From NCBI GenBank assembly GCA_029891385.1, contig CM057228.1:29702214-29766213 (forward strand): a DNA stretch of 64,000 nucleotides. Direction: 5' to 3'. A program made the position numbers and the translations under genes. The first letter of the stretch is position 1; each line of letters opens with the position of its first letter. The notes beneath the pieces were generated by a model. That model ran no database searches. It had not been told where the DNA came from and saw only the letters and a list, made by a program, of their open reading frames with translations. Shown one piece after another: positions 12,048 to 21,716 of the stretch. Source of the DNA: Erythroxylum novogranatense (taxonomy: Eukaryota; Streptophyta; Magnoliopsida; Malpighiales; Erythroxylaceae).

Positions 12048-14529
12048 TTACTTTAATTAAATTGATTACTAAATGGATTTAACATTTATACAATTGCTAA
12101 AATTTTGACGTCAAATTTCAGTTGTTAATTGTGTTTCTTTGTGTTTGACGTGTCAAGCTGGTTTAATTTCTAAGAGTAAAAAATAACAAATAGAAACTAA
12201 CTGGTTGGTTTTCTACATTTAATTTGTTAAATGTCTCTAATTATCTCAGATATGTCAAAATTGCATGACCAAACTAAAATCTAAAACTTGCTTGTTCATT
12301 AGTAAATATTAGGTTAGATTTATGTTTTATTTCTTTGATTTCTACATTTAATTTGATTTGTTCTAAACACCAAAATTGTCTTTTTTATTTACCTATTAAC
12401 TTAGCGTAATTAATATATTTCTATAGTTATAATTGATTTAGTTTTGGATTTCTTTTATATTTCTATGTAAAGTTAGTTGTATGAATATAACTAAATGTAT
12501 TGTGCTCAAAATAACCATGTATTATCAATTTGGATTTTATTTTGTTTTAAGAAGGTGTTGTAAGTTTATTAAATTTTGATTTTGTATGTTAATTATGTGG
12601 TTAAAAAGATGTTAATGTGTTAATGATGTTTATATTTTATTCCTTTAAATGCGAAGGAAATTATTATTATGTAATTGTTTCTTTTAAAAGTATTAAAATT
12701 AATAAACTAGATTAGTAAATTAACTTTCCTCGTGAGATTGACTCTTATTTTTCTATACCATATTGTTTAATAAACTGAAAGTAAATAAGGCTTTAATGTT
12801 ATATGCCTAACAACACGTATCAAGATACCACTTGATAGTCAAATAATAGGATCTAATATTGAGATTAGATGTGATAAAAGAAATTTAGTTTAATTCAATT
12901 TGACCCGACTCAAAATCATTAAATTTGATTCAAATTGATTGAGTTTTAGGTTGATTCCAAATTTTTATTTTTAAATTAGATTTTGAATTAAACTTGAGTT
13001 TAGATTCAACAACTTCTACAATCGGACTTAGCATAAAGCCCCATCTTTTCTTATAAACAAAACACAAAACAAAGTCATCCTCGAAGCAACCATGTAAAGT
13101 TTTCATTTTTATTATTGGTTTATTACCTACAACCAATTAATTGATGGCTAATCATTGTTTGATTGAGATTGAACATTAATAGATTGTAAAAAGAATATTA
13201 CATATTATGTTTTTTCTTTATGAAGAAAGTAGTCAATTTTATAAACTATATTATAAAGGTACTTAAACAAACAAGTAGGTGCTTATTAAAGAACAATTTC
13301 ACTAAATTGACCCCATATGAAAATTTCATTTGAAACATTACTTATATATCTATGAAAATTCTCATTGTAATGTTTGTATAAGTAGTCCGTCGACTTAGAT
13401 CACTAAAATATCTCATTTAGGATTTATATGTTTTGATATACTTATGACTTATTTTAGTTAAAGGTAGCTCAAATAGTAGTCATTAAATATAGTATGAATT
13501 ATATGGAGGTAGTTAAGTGATCAATATAAGATTCATTACTCTAAAGTAATTAGAGAAAACATTGCATTGTTCTTGATTAGTATTGATTTGGAAAATCCTT
13601 GGATAAGGTGGAATGACATTTTGAAAATAACTTTCAACTCATATTAATTGAAACAATTGTTAATGGTGAAGAACTAATTAATATGATTATACTCAAATAT
13701 ATAGACATTATTGTTATGCTTTATGTCTAATTGGAAAATTTTATAATGAAAGGATTGAATCATAAAGAAAATAATGCATAAAAATGTTAGTCAAAGTCAC
13801 GTAGATATTCATAAATATTTGAGTAGTTATGATGTATTACTAGGCGTCGGTTTTGATCTATGAATGTAAATTGTTTAATTAGAAATTAAAGATAAATTAA
13901 AAGAGTTATTTTATTTAATCATAAATATGATTTAAGATTATAATTTATAACCATTCCCAATATATTTAAAAACCTAACAAATCACATACAAAGAATGGGT
14001 TGAATAGAAAACTGTGTTTTAATCATGTTGGAATTGATTGTAAAGTTTGAGAAACTTTATGATTAAATATGAGATATTTAATAAATAAGTAATAATATTA
14101 AATGTTAGGTTTTAATTGCTATTTAATTGGAATTAATTCTAATTGTAATTATAGTTTAATTAAAATTAAAATTTGATTTCAATTAAATTATAAAATATAT
14201 AAAACTATTATAAATTGGCTTAGACTTTAATGAAGCTAAGACTTTTTACCTAATTCTCCCTGCACTCATTATAGAGATCTCATTCTATGGTTAGAGTCAC
14301 ACTTGTGCAGCTATATTAAAGGTGATGTGCCAATTTTAGAAATAATTGGAAGAAAAAGAGAAGTATCAATATGTATGATGAAGAAAGCTAATCGCTTATG
14401 GTAAAAGATAAATTGCAAAATTGATGAATGTGACATTGACTGTTTGTCAAGTAATTAATGACTAAAGAATAGTTACACAAACATTAATTGGTCAAAGTTA
14501 TAGCATTTATATAAAAAGCAAAGATTCCT
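12048..14529. other. AT-rich intergenic DNA, no gene recognised
   Basis: Follows the 3' LTR and runs to the stop of the WRKY gene. It is very AT-rich, with frequent in-frame stops on both strands. The only open stretch above 60 codons (12930-13136, minus) has no recognisable domain and skewed, low-complexity composition. The part next to 14529 should include the 3' UTR and terminator of the WRKY gene, but I cannot place a poly(A) site with confidence. Confidence 0.7.
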
Positions 14530-16460
14530 CTACTTTTTGTTGTCAGGGGCTTCATGATCTCTTTGTTTATGATGCATGGAACTGGTAGTGAAGATTAACT
14601 CCATGCTATTGCTAGCACTGCTACTGCCAGAGTTAAACAAGGCGTCTGCCATATCAGCTACTGGGTATTGATATTCATGACCAGCTGTTTCTCTACCATA
14701 TCTGCTGAAGATGGTAGATGATGATGAAGCGGAGCCAACTGCAGCTGTAACTATACCACCACTACTAGTAGTACCTCCAAGACTGAATTCCAGCCAATTC
14801 CCCAGAAAGTTTCCCCCGGGAATTTCCTGCGTGGTTTCTGCAGCTGATGGTCCTTGTGGTGGGTGTGGAACTGACGATATAATTGGTGCCGTGGCTGACA
14901 TGTGACAAGTATGTTCTCCTCGGTAATTCACTTCATAGGTGAACGGGTCGTCGTCAAGTCGTTGAACTTGCTTTTTGGCTGGACATTGGTAGAACTTTTG
15001 GTGGGTGCACCTGTAGTAGCCCCTGAAAATAATTTATCATCAATCAATTAATGGTCTTAACTTTTACGCGTCATATGTAAATATCCGCAAAACGGAACGC
15101 ACAAGGTCATGAATAAACGATTCGCATTATTGGGTTCATGTGCGGAGTCAAAATTAACGTGATTACTTTGACTTCAATTCGACCTCAGTTGGCCGTATAC
15201 CGAGTCAAAAACCTGATTGTTTCTACAAGGGAATCATGTGTAGCATGAAAAATTAATCAACGGACGGAATCAAATATGAAAGAGAAACTAATCTTCCATA
15301 TCTCTATCATTGTTCTAAATATGCATGAATTTATATACCTGGGAAATTTGGATCCATAAATGTCCTTCTGCCCATACTTCCTCCAAGTGAAGCCATCTTC
15401 AGGTGGGATTTCCGTATTTCCTCCTGTGGGAGCAGGTACCCTCAGGGTTCGTTTTTCTTCGTTATTGTTTCTGAATTCCAAATATCACAATAATCCAAAT
15501 TGCAAAATCAATGAATGCTCACTCTTTCATATCATTAACAAACAAAACATAATTTCAACTTAACAAATTAAATATCAATGGAATGATTATGTTAGTACTC
15601 TATCAGATACCACTGTAATCTTATTCAGATGTAAGTCTAATGGAGTATAAATGATCATAAAGGAAACCACTTTAATAACGTTGGCTGTTCGGCTTTCCTA
15701 GCTAGTAATTAGTCGAACAACAACAATTAATAAACCCCGGCACTTACCGAGAAAAGGCCTATCAATCACTGGTCTGTAAATGTCTGTACGTGCCGGGCTC
15801 TCTTTATTCATTTTAAGATGGTTGAAGGGTGGAACTTAGTTTCAAGGATTCTAATTCTAGCCTATATGTTTCGGTGTATTAATGTACGTGGTTGACGTCA
15901 TAACTTGCATGACAAAATCATGTGATGGTAAGCAACCGAGGATGATTCTAAGTTAAGATTGTCTTACGTTACTATACATATGCAATAAATTATAAGCGCT
16001 AGAGTCATGAATTATGGGCAATATACCTTCTTCGTTGTCTCTGTGAGGATGATGAGGCAGCAGCACCTCTGCTTGCTTCGCTTGTATCCATTGCTTGAAC
16101 ATCACCACTAGCTGACATTTGGTTCCTGGTAATTTCCACCAGCCGGCGTGACGATGAGCTACTCATCTCGTGGAGATGATAGAGCTCCATCACTGAAGCG
16201 CAAGAAGTGCTACTTGCAACTAAGCTTTCCTGTAAACCTTCTTTCTGCTGATGAAGCATGGTGCCTGCAGGATAAGAACATATGGGATTTTCCTGAGCTA
16301 CATTTAGTCCATCATTAGCAGCCATAAAAACCCTGATAATCTCATCCAATGATTTGGCAAGTGCCTCAGGCTGCGGCTGGTTGGCCAAGCTTGATTCAAC
16401 TTCTCGAGCTAACTTGCACCCTTGAAGGATTAAGGAAATGATGTCAGAAGCAGAAGCCAT
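14530..16460 (-). CDS. WRKY55: Group III WRKY transcription factor, WRKY55-like, three exons
   Basis: Exons on the minus strand are 16460-16027, 15470-15339 and 15022-14530, joined by GT-AG introns of 556 and 316 bp. Together they give 352 residues. Both introns are phase 2; the second splits the arginine codon of KFPRGYYRC, the R-type intron position of group III WRKY genes. The N-terminus (DIISLILQGCKLAREVESSL) resembles the WRKY55/WRKY70 helical region. The DNA-binding domain spans roughly residues 166-226: WRKYGQKDIYGSKFPR, then Cys-X7-Cys and a C-terminal His-Thr-Cys (HTC), the C2HC zinc ligand set of group III. The rest is Ser/Gly-rich and acidic with no further domain. Such proteins bind W-boxes (TTGACC/T) in the nucleus and control defence and senescence genes. 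The start is the first Met of an open exon. No lesion is visible; the symbol rests on similarity (YYRCTHQKFYQCPAKKQVQR) and could shift among close paralogues. Confidence 0.93.
15146..15208. promoter_or_regulatory. Cluster of three TTGACT W-boxes in intron 2 of the WRKY gene
   Basis: AGTCAA at 15146-15151 and 15203-15208 (TTGACT on the minus strand) and TTGACT at 15168-15173 on the plus strand. TTGAC[C/T] is the known WRKY binding core. The cluster lies in the intron that interrupts the DNA-binding domain. Auto- or cross-regulation is an inference from motif density only. Confidence 0.45.
15893..15900. promoter_or_regulatory. TGACGTCA palindrome (bZIP/TGA-type site) in intron 1
   Basis: A perfect 8 bp TGACGTCA, the classical as-1/CRE-type core bound by plant TGA bZIP factors, sits in intron 1. 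A second TGACG word lies in the 5' leader at 16467-16471. Function is inferred from motif identity alone. Confidence 0.35.
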
Positions 16461-17702
16461 AACTGGTGACGTAATGTTGTGGTGTGGATGGTTGCTGTGG
16501 GAAGGAATATAAATGGGTGATCACTGGAGACTTATTCTTTGGTATAGTCTAATAATTAATCAGAGTACATGCTTGGAGAGCTTCAGTTTGGAGGAAGAAG
16601 TTGTTCAACTTAAATGTTCAAAGTATTTAGCAGTATAAAAGAAGGATTTGAAGTTGGAAAATATGACTAGGTCATGGTCTGTATTACTATTTCAACAGAT
16701 TAGTTTGGGTCTAGGCGAAGACCGTGCCCCGTTGAACCCACCTGGGTTTTATTTGGACTTTGAAGAATTGGAAGAAAAATAACCACCGCTTCTAGTTCTA
16801 GCTTGCGTTGAAGTCAAGAAGGATTTGATTGGCCGGGTAGACCAAGCAAGTTCCCAGCTGAATCTTGAAAGTTTACCGCACCCTGCTACGGTCATTTTGG
16901 GACCTGAAACCCCTTCAACTATGTCATGGGCCCAAAATAAGGCCCATCTCTATCCGGCCTTTTTCTTCGCCTTTTCTTTTATTTATTAAATGAAATTTTA
17001 ATATCACGTTATTTAAAACTTATATCTTTTCACGGATCCAGAAAATGCAGAGGGGAGTGCGAGAAACGCTCGAAAAGCATTCACTGAAGTGGAGCCTAAC
17101 CTTGCTATTTCGGTTACTTTAAGATCGATACAAAGGAATTAGTAATTACTTGAGTGAGCGTTAGTAAAATCATGGAGCTGGACAAAAATAAACACTTGGG
17201 AGATTCCAATAACTAGCTGTAAGAACATGGGCATCGGTGCTCATTAACATAAGAGTGTTAAAATACCTTCTATGATTCAGAATAGATTTCCATTACCAGT
17301 ACTAAAAGTTGTATTCTTCAAGGCTGAGGTATGGATGTCTCTGTCCTGTCTCAACTGGCTTATACTTCTGTTGTTTGTCTCATATGCCATATTGCTTGTT
17401 ATTTTTACGTGACAATATGCACTTCTGGCTTACAGATTAATGGTTTAGAGGCGGCTTCATTTACATCCAAACTTTTACTGGGTACTGCAGCGCAAACAAA
17501 CACTTGCATTTCCAATATGCTTTCCATATACTCATTAAGGATCAAGCTTGATGATGCTTCTGCTGTCATGTCTTCCTCGTAGTACTTTCCCTAGTTCTTC
17601 TATGTTTGATATGCAGTGTCTTGTTGTGGTCTCTGCATTAGTGGTCTTATGAGAACATAACACGGGAAGTTCTTTAGTCACTTGGTTAAACTCATCTAAC
17701 TG
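16461..17702. promoter_or_regulatory. Upstream region of the WRKY gene, ends at the copia insertion
   Basis: About 1.24 kb between the WRKY start codon and the copia element. It contains a TTGACT W-box on the minus strand (AGTCAA at 16812-16817) and the site-II/TCP-like words TGGGCCCA (16927-16934) and GGCCCAT (16941-16947). I could not fix a TATA box with confidence. An 83-codon ORF at 17331-17582 (plus) has no domain or codon-level support. The whole promoter must lie in this stretch unless it extends into the transposon. Confidence 0.5.
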
Positions 17703-17707
17703 CATTA

Positions 17708-18244
17708 TGTTAGAAATTTAGCCTTATGATTATTATAATCAGATTTTTAAACATTTAATCAACCAGAGTTACACGTAGATCGAATAAATAATGATATATG
17801 TACAAATAAGAACACTAACCTTGATCCATTTACACGTAGATCGAATAAATAATGATATATGTACAAATAAGAACACTAACCTTGATCCATTGTATAGTGG
17901 AAGCGTAAACAGCAAAATTTGATGAATTTATATTCTTCCAAGTCAAGATTCAGAAATCGAATGAATTCTCCTTATGGAATAGAGAAAATTAACAAAACCT
18001 GTTTCAAAGAAAATGTCAAGAGAGAATTTGACTTGGGGACTACAACCCTATTTATAGTCAGCTTTGACTTACGGGCCATTGTGGGTTCATTAACCACAAT
18101 GATTCATAATTGACTTCTACACATCAAGCCCATACTAATAACTAATTAATATTTATGTAGGGCCAATTAATTTACTAAAATTAGATCACATTTTATTAGG
18201 CCTATAATTAAGATAGAAATCTACGTATATATATTTATACATGT
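17708..18244 (-). repeat. 3' LTR of the outer copia element, 5' end truncated
   Basis: The part at about 17912-18244 matches 46411-46741 with moderate divergence (shared TTCAGAAA, CGAATGAATTCTC and related words). Its left end, 17708, is the canonical terminus next to CATTA. The right edge stops about a dozen bases before the LTR start, and RT sequence follows directly. A single deletion therefore removed the LTR start, purine tract, RNase H and the end of RT. Confidence 0.8.
17771..17891. repeat. 61 bp tandem duplication in the U5 part of the copia LTR
   Basis: ACACGTAGATCGAATAAATA begins at 17771 and again at 17832. The two 61 bp copies are essentially identical up to CTTGATCCATT, so the duplication is much younger than the LTR itself. 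The corresponding U5 segment is missing from the 5' LTR, so it cannot be checked there. Confidence 0.93.
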
Positions 18245-19286
18245 GAGCATTGGCAGGATGCCTGTTTTAAACCATAAATGGACTTCTTAAGTTTGCAAAC
18301 AAGGTGCTTTAAATCGTTGAATTCAAAGTTCTTCGGTTGCATCATGTATATTGTTTTATCAATGTCTCCATTAAGAAACGTTGTCTTTACGTCCATTTGA
18401 TGTAGCTCGAGATCACAAAGAGCTACAAGTGCCATAATTATTATGAAAGAGTCCTTTGTTGAAACTGGAGAAAAGGTCTCTTTATAATCAATGCCTTCCT
18501 TCTGAGTGAAGCCTTTGGCGATTAAGCGTGCCTTATATCTTTTAATGTTACCACGCGAGTCCCGTTTGGTTTTAAATATCTATTTGCAACCAATCGGTTT
18601 CTCTCCTTTAGGCAACTCGACAAGATCCCAAATGTCATTGTCTACTATTGACTTCATCTCCTCCTTCATGGCTTCAATCCATTTAATAGAGTGTAAACAT
18701 GATTTGGTTTGACTTACAGATGTCAGATCATCCTCCACCCTAACGTCAAATTCATGTTTATTGAGATATATAATGTAGTCATCTGATATTGTACTTCTCC
18801 TTTCTCTAATGGATCTCCTAATAGGCACTTCTAATTGAGGTTGTTAATTTTCATTGCTTTGAACAGGCAATGTTTCTAGATCAACAATAGGAGGTATGAC
18901 AGGTAAAATTGTGTTTTCAACATTATCCTGATTTACAATTTAAATAGTGTCAGGTATGGTTAACATATCACTTTTAATAGGTTAACACACTCCTCTACAA
19001 ACACAATATCTTTATTTTGATTACTCCCACTATAATCAACATCCTCAACAAATTTGGCATTCCTTGTTTCAAAAAAGGATCTGGTTGAGGGATTATAGAA
19101 TTTGAAACCCCTAGATTTTTCCAGGTAACCAACAAAGTAGCAACTAATAGTTCTTGAGTCCAAAGTCTTTTCATTTGGACTATAAGGCCTAGTCTCAGAT
19201 AGACAACCCCAGACATGCAAGTGCGTAATACTAGGCTTCGTACCTGTCCATAGCTCATATGGGGTTTTAGTTACTGCTCTGCTAAG
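18245..19286 (-). pseudogene. Outer copia pol, second part: integrase C-terminus and truncated RT
   Basis: Continues the reading from 29258 across the Sirevirus-like insertion. Integrase C-terminal part: AVTKTPYELWTGTKPS and HVWGCLSE (about 19285-19180), then a divergent linker. RT starts at 18828-18580 (WIEAMKEEMKSIVDNDIWDL) and continues at 18435-18245 with the copia motif LHQMDVKTTFLNGDI and YGLKQAS. It then ends abruptly at the LTR without the YVDD box or RNase H. Several stops and frameshifts are present. Function is lost. Confidence 0.85.
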
Positions 19287-20555
19287 TGTTAAGTCAAACC
19301 AGACTTCACGTATTAAATAATTTTGATAATAAACAAAGAGAAATATACAAATGAAAAGTAGATGGATGCATAAGAAGAAAAAAGCAGACGGAAGAAAAAC
19401 AGAAGGAAGAATAACAGACGGAAGAAAAAGCAAACGGAAGAAAAGCGAAGGAAGGAAAAGCGAGCGGAAGAATAATGAGCGGAAGAAAAGCGAAGGAAGG
19501 AAAGCGAAGGAAGAATAATGAGCGGAAGAAAAGCGAAGGAAAAAGCGAAGGAAGGAAAAGAGCGGAAGAATAATGAGCGGAAGAAAAGCGAAGGAAGAAA
19601 AAGCGAGCGGAAGAATAATGAAGGAAGGAAAAGCGAGCGGAAGAATAACAGACGGAAGAAAAGCGAAGGAAGAGAAAAGAAGGAAGAATAACGACGGAAG
19701 AAAAGCGAAGGAAAAAAAGCGAAGGAAGAAAAAGCGAGCGGAAGAAAAAGCGAAGGAAGGAAAAGGCGGAAGAATAACGAGGCGGAAGAATAATGAAGGA
19801 AGAAAAGCGAAGGAAAAAGCAGACGGAAGAATATCGACGGAACAAAAATCGAGGCGGAAGCTTTACGAAGAAAAAGCGGGCGATACAAGAATCGAACGAA
19901 GAAAGAAACATCGATTTAAGAGCGATTCTGAGTTAAAGCTGAATAACCGTTTCTTTAAAGATTCAAGAAGCGATATTCAAGAAACAGATTGAAGACCGAT
20001 TATAAATAAGAGTCGAGATTGAAGTAAAACGACTTTTGAGAAAAGTGAATGAAACTCGAGTATTCAAACATCGACTATCGAGAAAAATTGTGAACTATTT
20101 TTCAAGTGTACATTGTTAAGAGCAACTCTTTTGTAAAAAGCTCTTTATTAGTTTTTCATTTTGAAAAGTGTTACAGGTAGCCTGAAGAGGCTAAGAGTAA
20201 AAGAATACTTGTTGTTAAGAGACCTGAAGAGGCTCACTCCAAAGAATACTTGTAAACAGTTCGGAGATAGTGAAATCTCAGAAGGATATCTGAGGACTGG
20301 ACGTAGCCCACGGTTTGGGGTGAACCAGGATAAATTGCTGTGTTTCTCTCTCTAACTCTTACTTTACTTAAATCGTAGTTCTCATTATTATCAAAGGTTT
20401 TCAAACTAGTCAAGAATTGATTTAAGATAAGTTTTCTGAAAGAATAAGCAATTGTTATTGAAGGGATTAACGAAAAGTTTATCACAATTCAACCCCCCCT
20501 TCTTGTGTATCTTGATCATATTATTACTCAATATATTAACGTGTGATTTACTTCA
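19287..20555 (+). repeat. 5' LTR of the Sirevirus-like element
   Basis: Starts TGTTAAGTCAAACC and ends GTGTGATTTACTTCA just before the primer site. Matches 27981-29257. The first third is dominated by a purine-rich minisatellite (19373-19860). Near the 3' end two similar segments, each ending in AAAGAATACTTGT or a near variant, form a short internal repeat (20175-20255). Confidence 0.95.
19373..19860 (+). repeat. Purine-rich minisatellite in the 5' LTR
   Basis: Irregular tandem array built from GCGGAAGAATAATGA, GCGGAAGAAAAGCGAAG and GCGAAGGAAGGAAAA modules. The plus strand is almost pure A/G with scattered C and T, so both strands stay open for long stretches and give meaningless repetitive ORFs (Ser/Phe/Leu-rich one way, Lys/Glu/Arg-rich the other). 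The 3' LTR has a rearranged version at 28069-28567. Confidence 0.93.
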
Positions 20556-20557
20556 AT

Positions 20558-20569
20558 TGGTATCAGAGC
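20558..20569 (+). other. Primer binding site, initiator Met tRNA type
   Basis: TGGTATCAGAGC lies two bases after the LTR end at 20555. Confidence 0.93.
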
Positions 20570-20612
20570 AAGGTGTTCAAGAATCACTCTAATAAAGTGT
20601 GAACTAAAGAAA

Positions 20613-21716
20613 ATGGTGGAATCACACACGTATATTGCCGAAGGAGCCTCAGTCACCAGACCTCCAGCATTCAATGGTGAAGACTACCACTATTGGAAGG
20701 ATCGGATGAGATTGTTTATCGAGTCTACTCACATTGACCTTTGGGACATCATAGAGAATGGACCATACACACCGAAGATGATGATAAAATCCAATTCCAC
20801 GAGAAAGATGGACGGTGAAGCGAAAGCAAGATTTCAACTAAACTCCAAAGCGAAATTTTCTTGAGTTGTGCATTGAGCGAAGCGAGTATGACAAAGTTCA
20901 TGGATGTGATACTGCCAAAGAAATGTGGGATATATTATCAATTGCACATGAAGGAACAAATCAAGTCAAGGAGTCCAAGATAAGTATTTTGGTGCATCGA
21001 TCTGAGTTATTCAAGATGAAAGAAGAAGAGACCATTGATCAAATGTCTGGAAGATTCCAAACAATTGTTAATGGACTAAAAGCTCTTGGAAGAACGTACA
21101 ACAGTCAAGACCATGTTCGAAAGATTTTGAGGAGTCTGCCCAAAAGATGGAGACCCAAAGTAATCTATCTTTGTCTGAAGCCAAAGACTTAAGCGTACTG
21201 AAGCTTGATGAATTGCTTGGATCGTTGAAGATACACAAAGTAGAGCTTGATGCGGAAGATAAGCCCAAGAAAGAGAAGTCCATAGCGCTCAAAGCAAGTC
21301 AAAAGAATCACAAAATCCAGAAGAAGAAAACAAAGAGGAATACATCAAAGGCTTTAAAGATTGAAGAAGCAAAGGATGATGATTCCAGTAAGTCAGAATC
21401 TGAATCAAGTGATGAAGACGATGAGCTATCTTTCATTTCAAGAAAGATAAGAAGAATGTGGAAAAAGAAGTCCAAAGGAAATTCAACATTTAGAAGGAGC
21501 AATGACAAAGACGATGAAAAAGTCGATAAAGCATCCGTTACATGTTATGAATGCAAGAAGCCGGGACATTACAAGTCCGAGTGTCCAATGTTGAAAAGAC
21601 AACCCAAAAGGAGTAGGGATAACAAGAAAAGCATGATGACAACGTGGGAAGATCTGGACTCATCAGAATCAGATACAAGTTCAGAAGCGTCAGAACATGC
21701 TAACATATGTCCGTAG
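20613..21716 (+). pseudogene. gag of the Sirevirus-like element, two frameshifts
   Basis: Three overlapping frames (20613-20864, 20866-21192, 21147-21716) make up one copia-type gag. The first holds PPAFNGEDYHYWKDRMRLFI, the start of the capsid-like domain. The second holds VHGCDTAKEMWDILSIAHEG and the rest of that domain. The third is Lys/Glu/Ser-rich and ends with a zinc knuckle CYECKKPGHYKSECP (C-X2-C-X4-H-X4-C, near 21542-21586). The GCGAAGCGAG word at 20877 sits where a gag reading break occurs and may be a base-calling problem. Gag would form particles and bind the element RNA. Confidence 0.87.

Noticed and set aside
12930..13136. 68-codon minus-strand ORF in the intergenic region
   Set aside because: Low-complexity Lys/Asn/Ser tail and no recognisable motif.
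14711..14905. 64-codon plus-strand ORF over the last WRKY exon
   Set aside because: Antisense to the WRKY C-terminal coding region, which has better support from splice sites and domain.
17331..17582. 83-codon plus-strand ORF with a Cys-rich hydrophobic start
   Set aside because: No domain, no conserved neighbour, and AT-rich surroundings; open by chance is enough to explain it.
19306..19992. Long open frames on both strands in the Sirevirus-like LTR (also 27894-28656)
   Set aside because: They run through the purine minisatellite, which has few stop codons in any frame. The products are low-complexity repeats.
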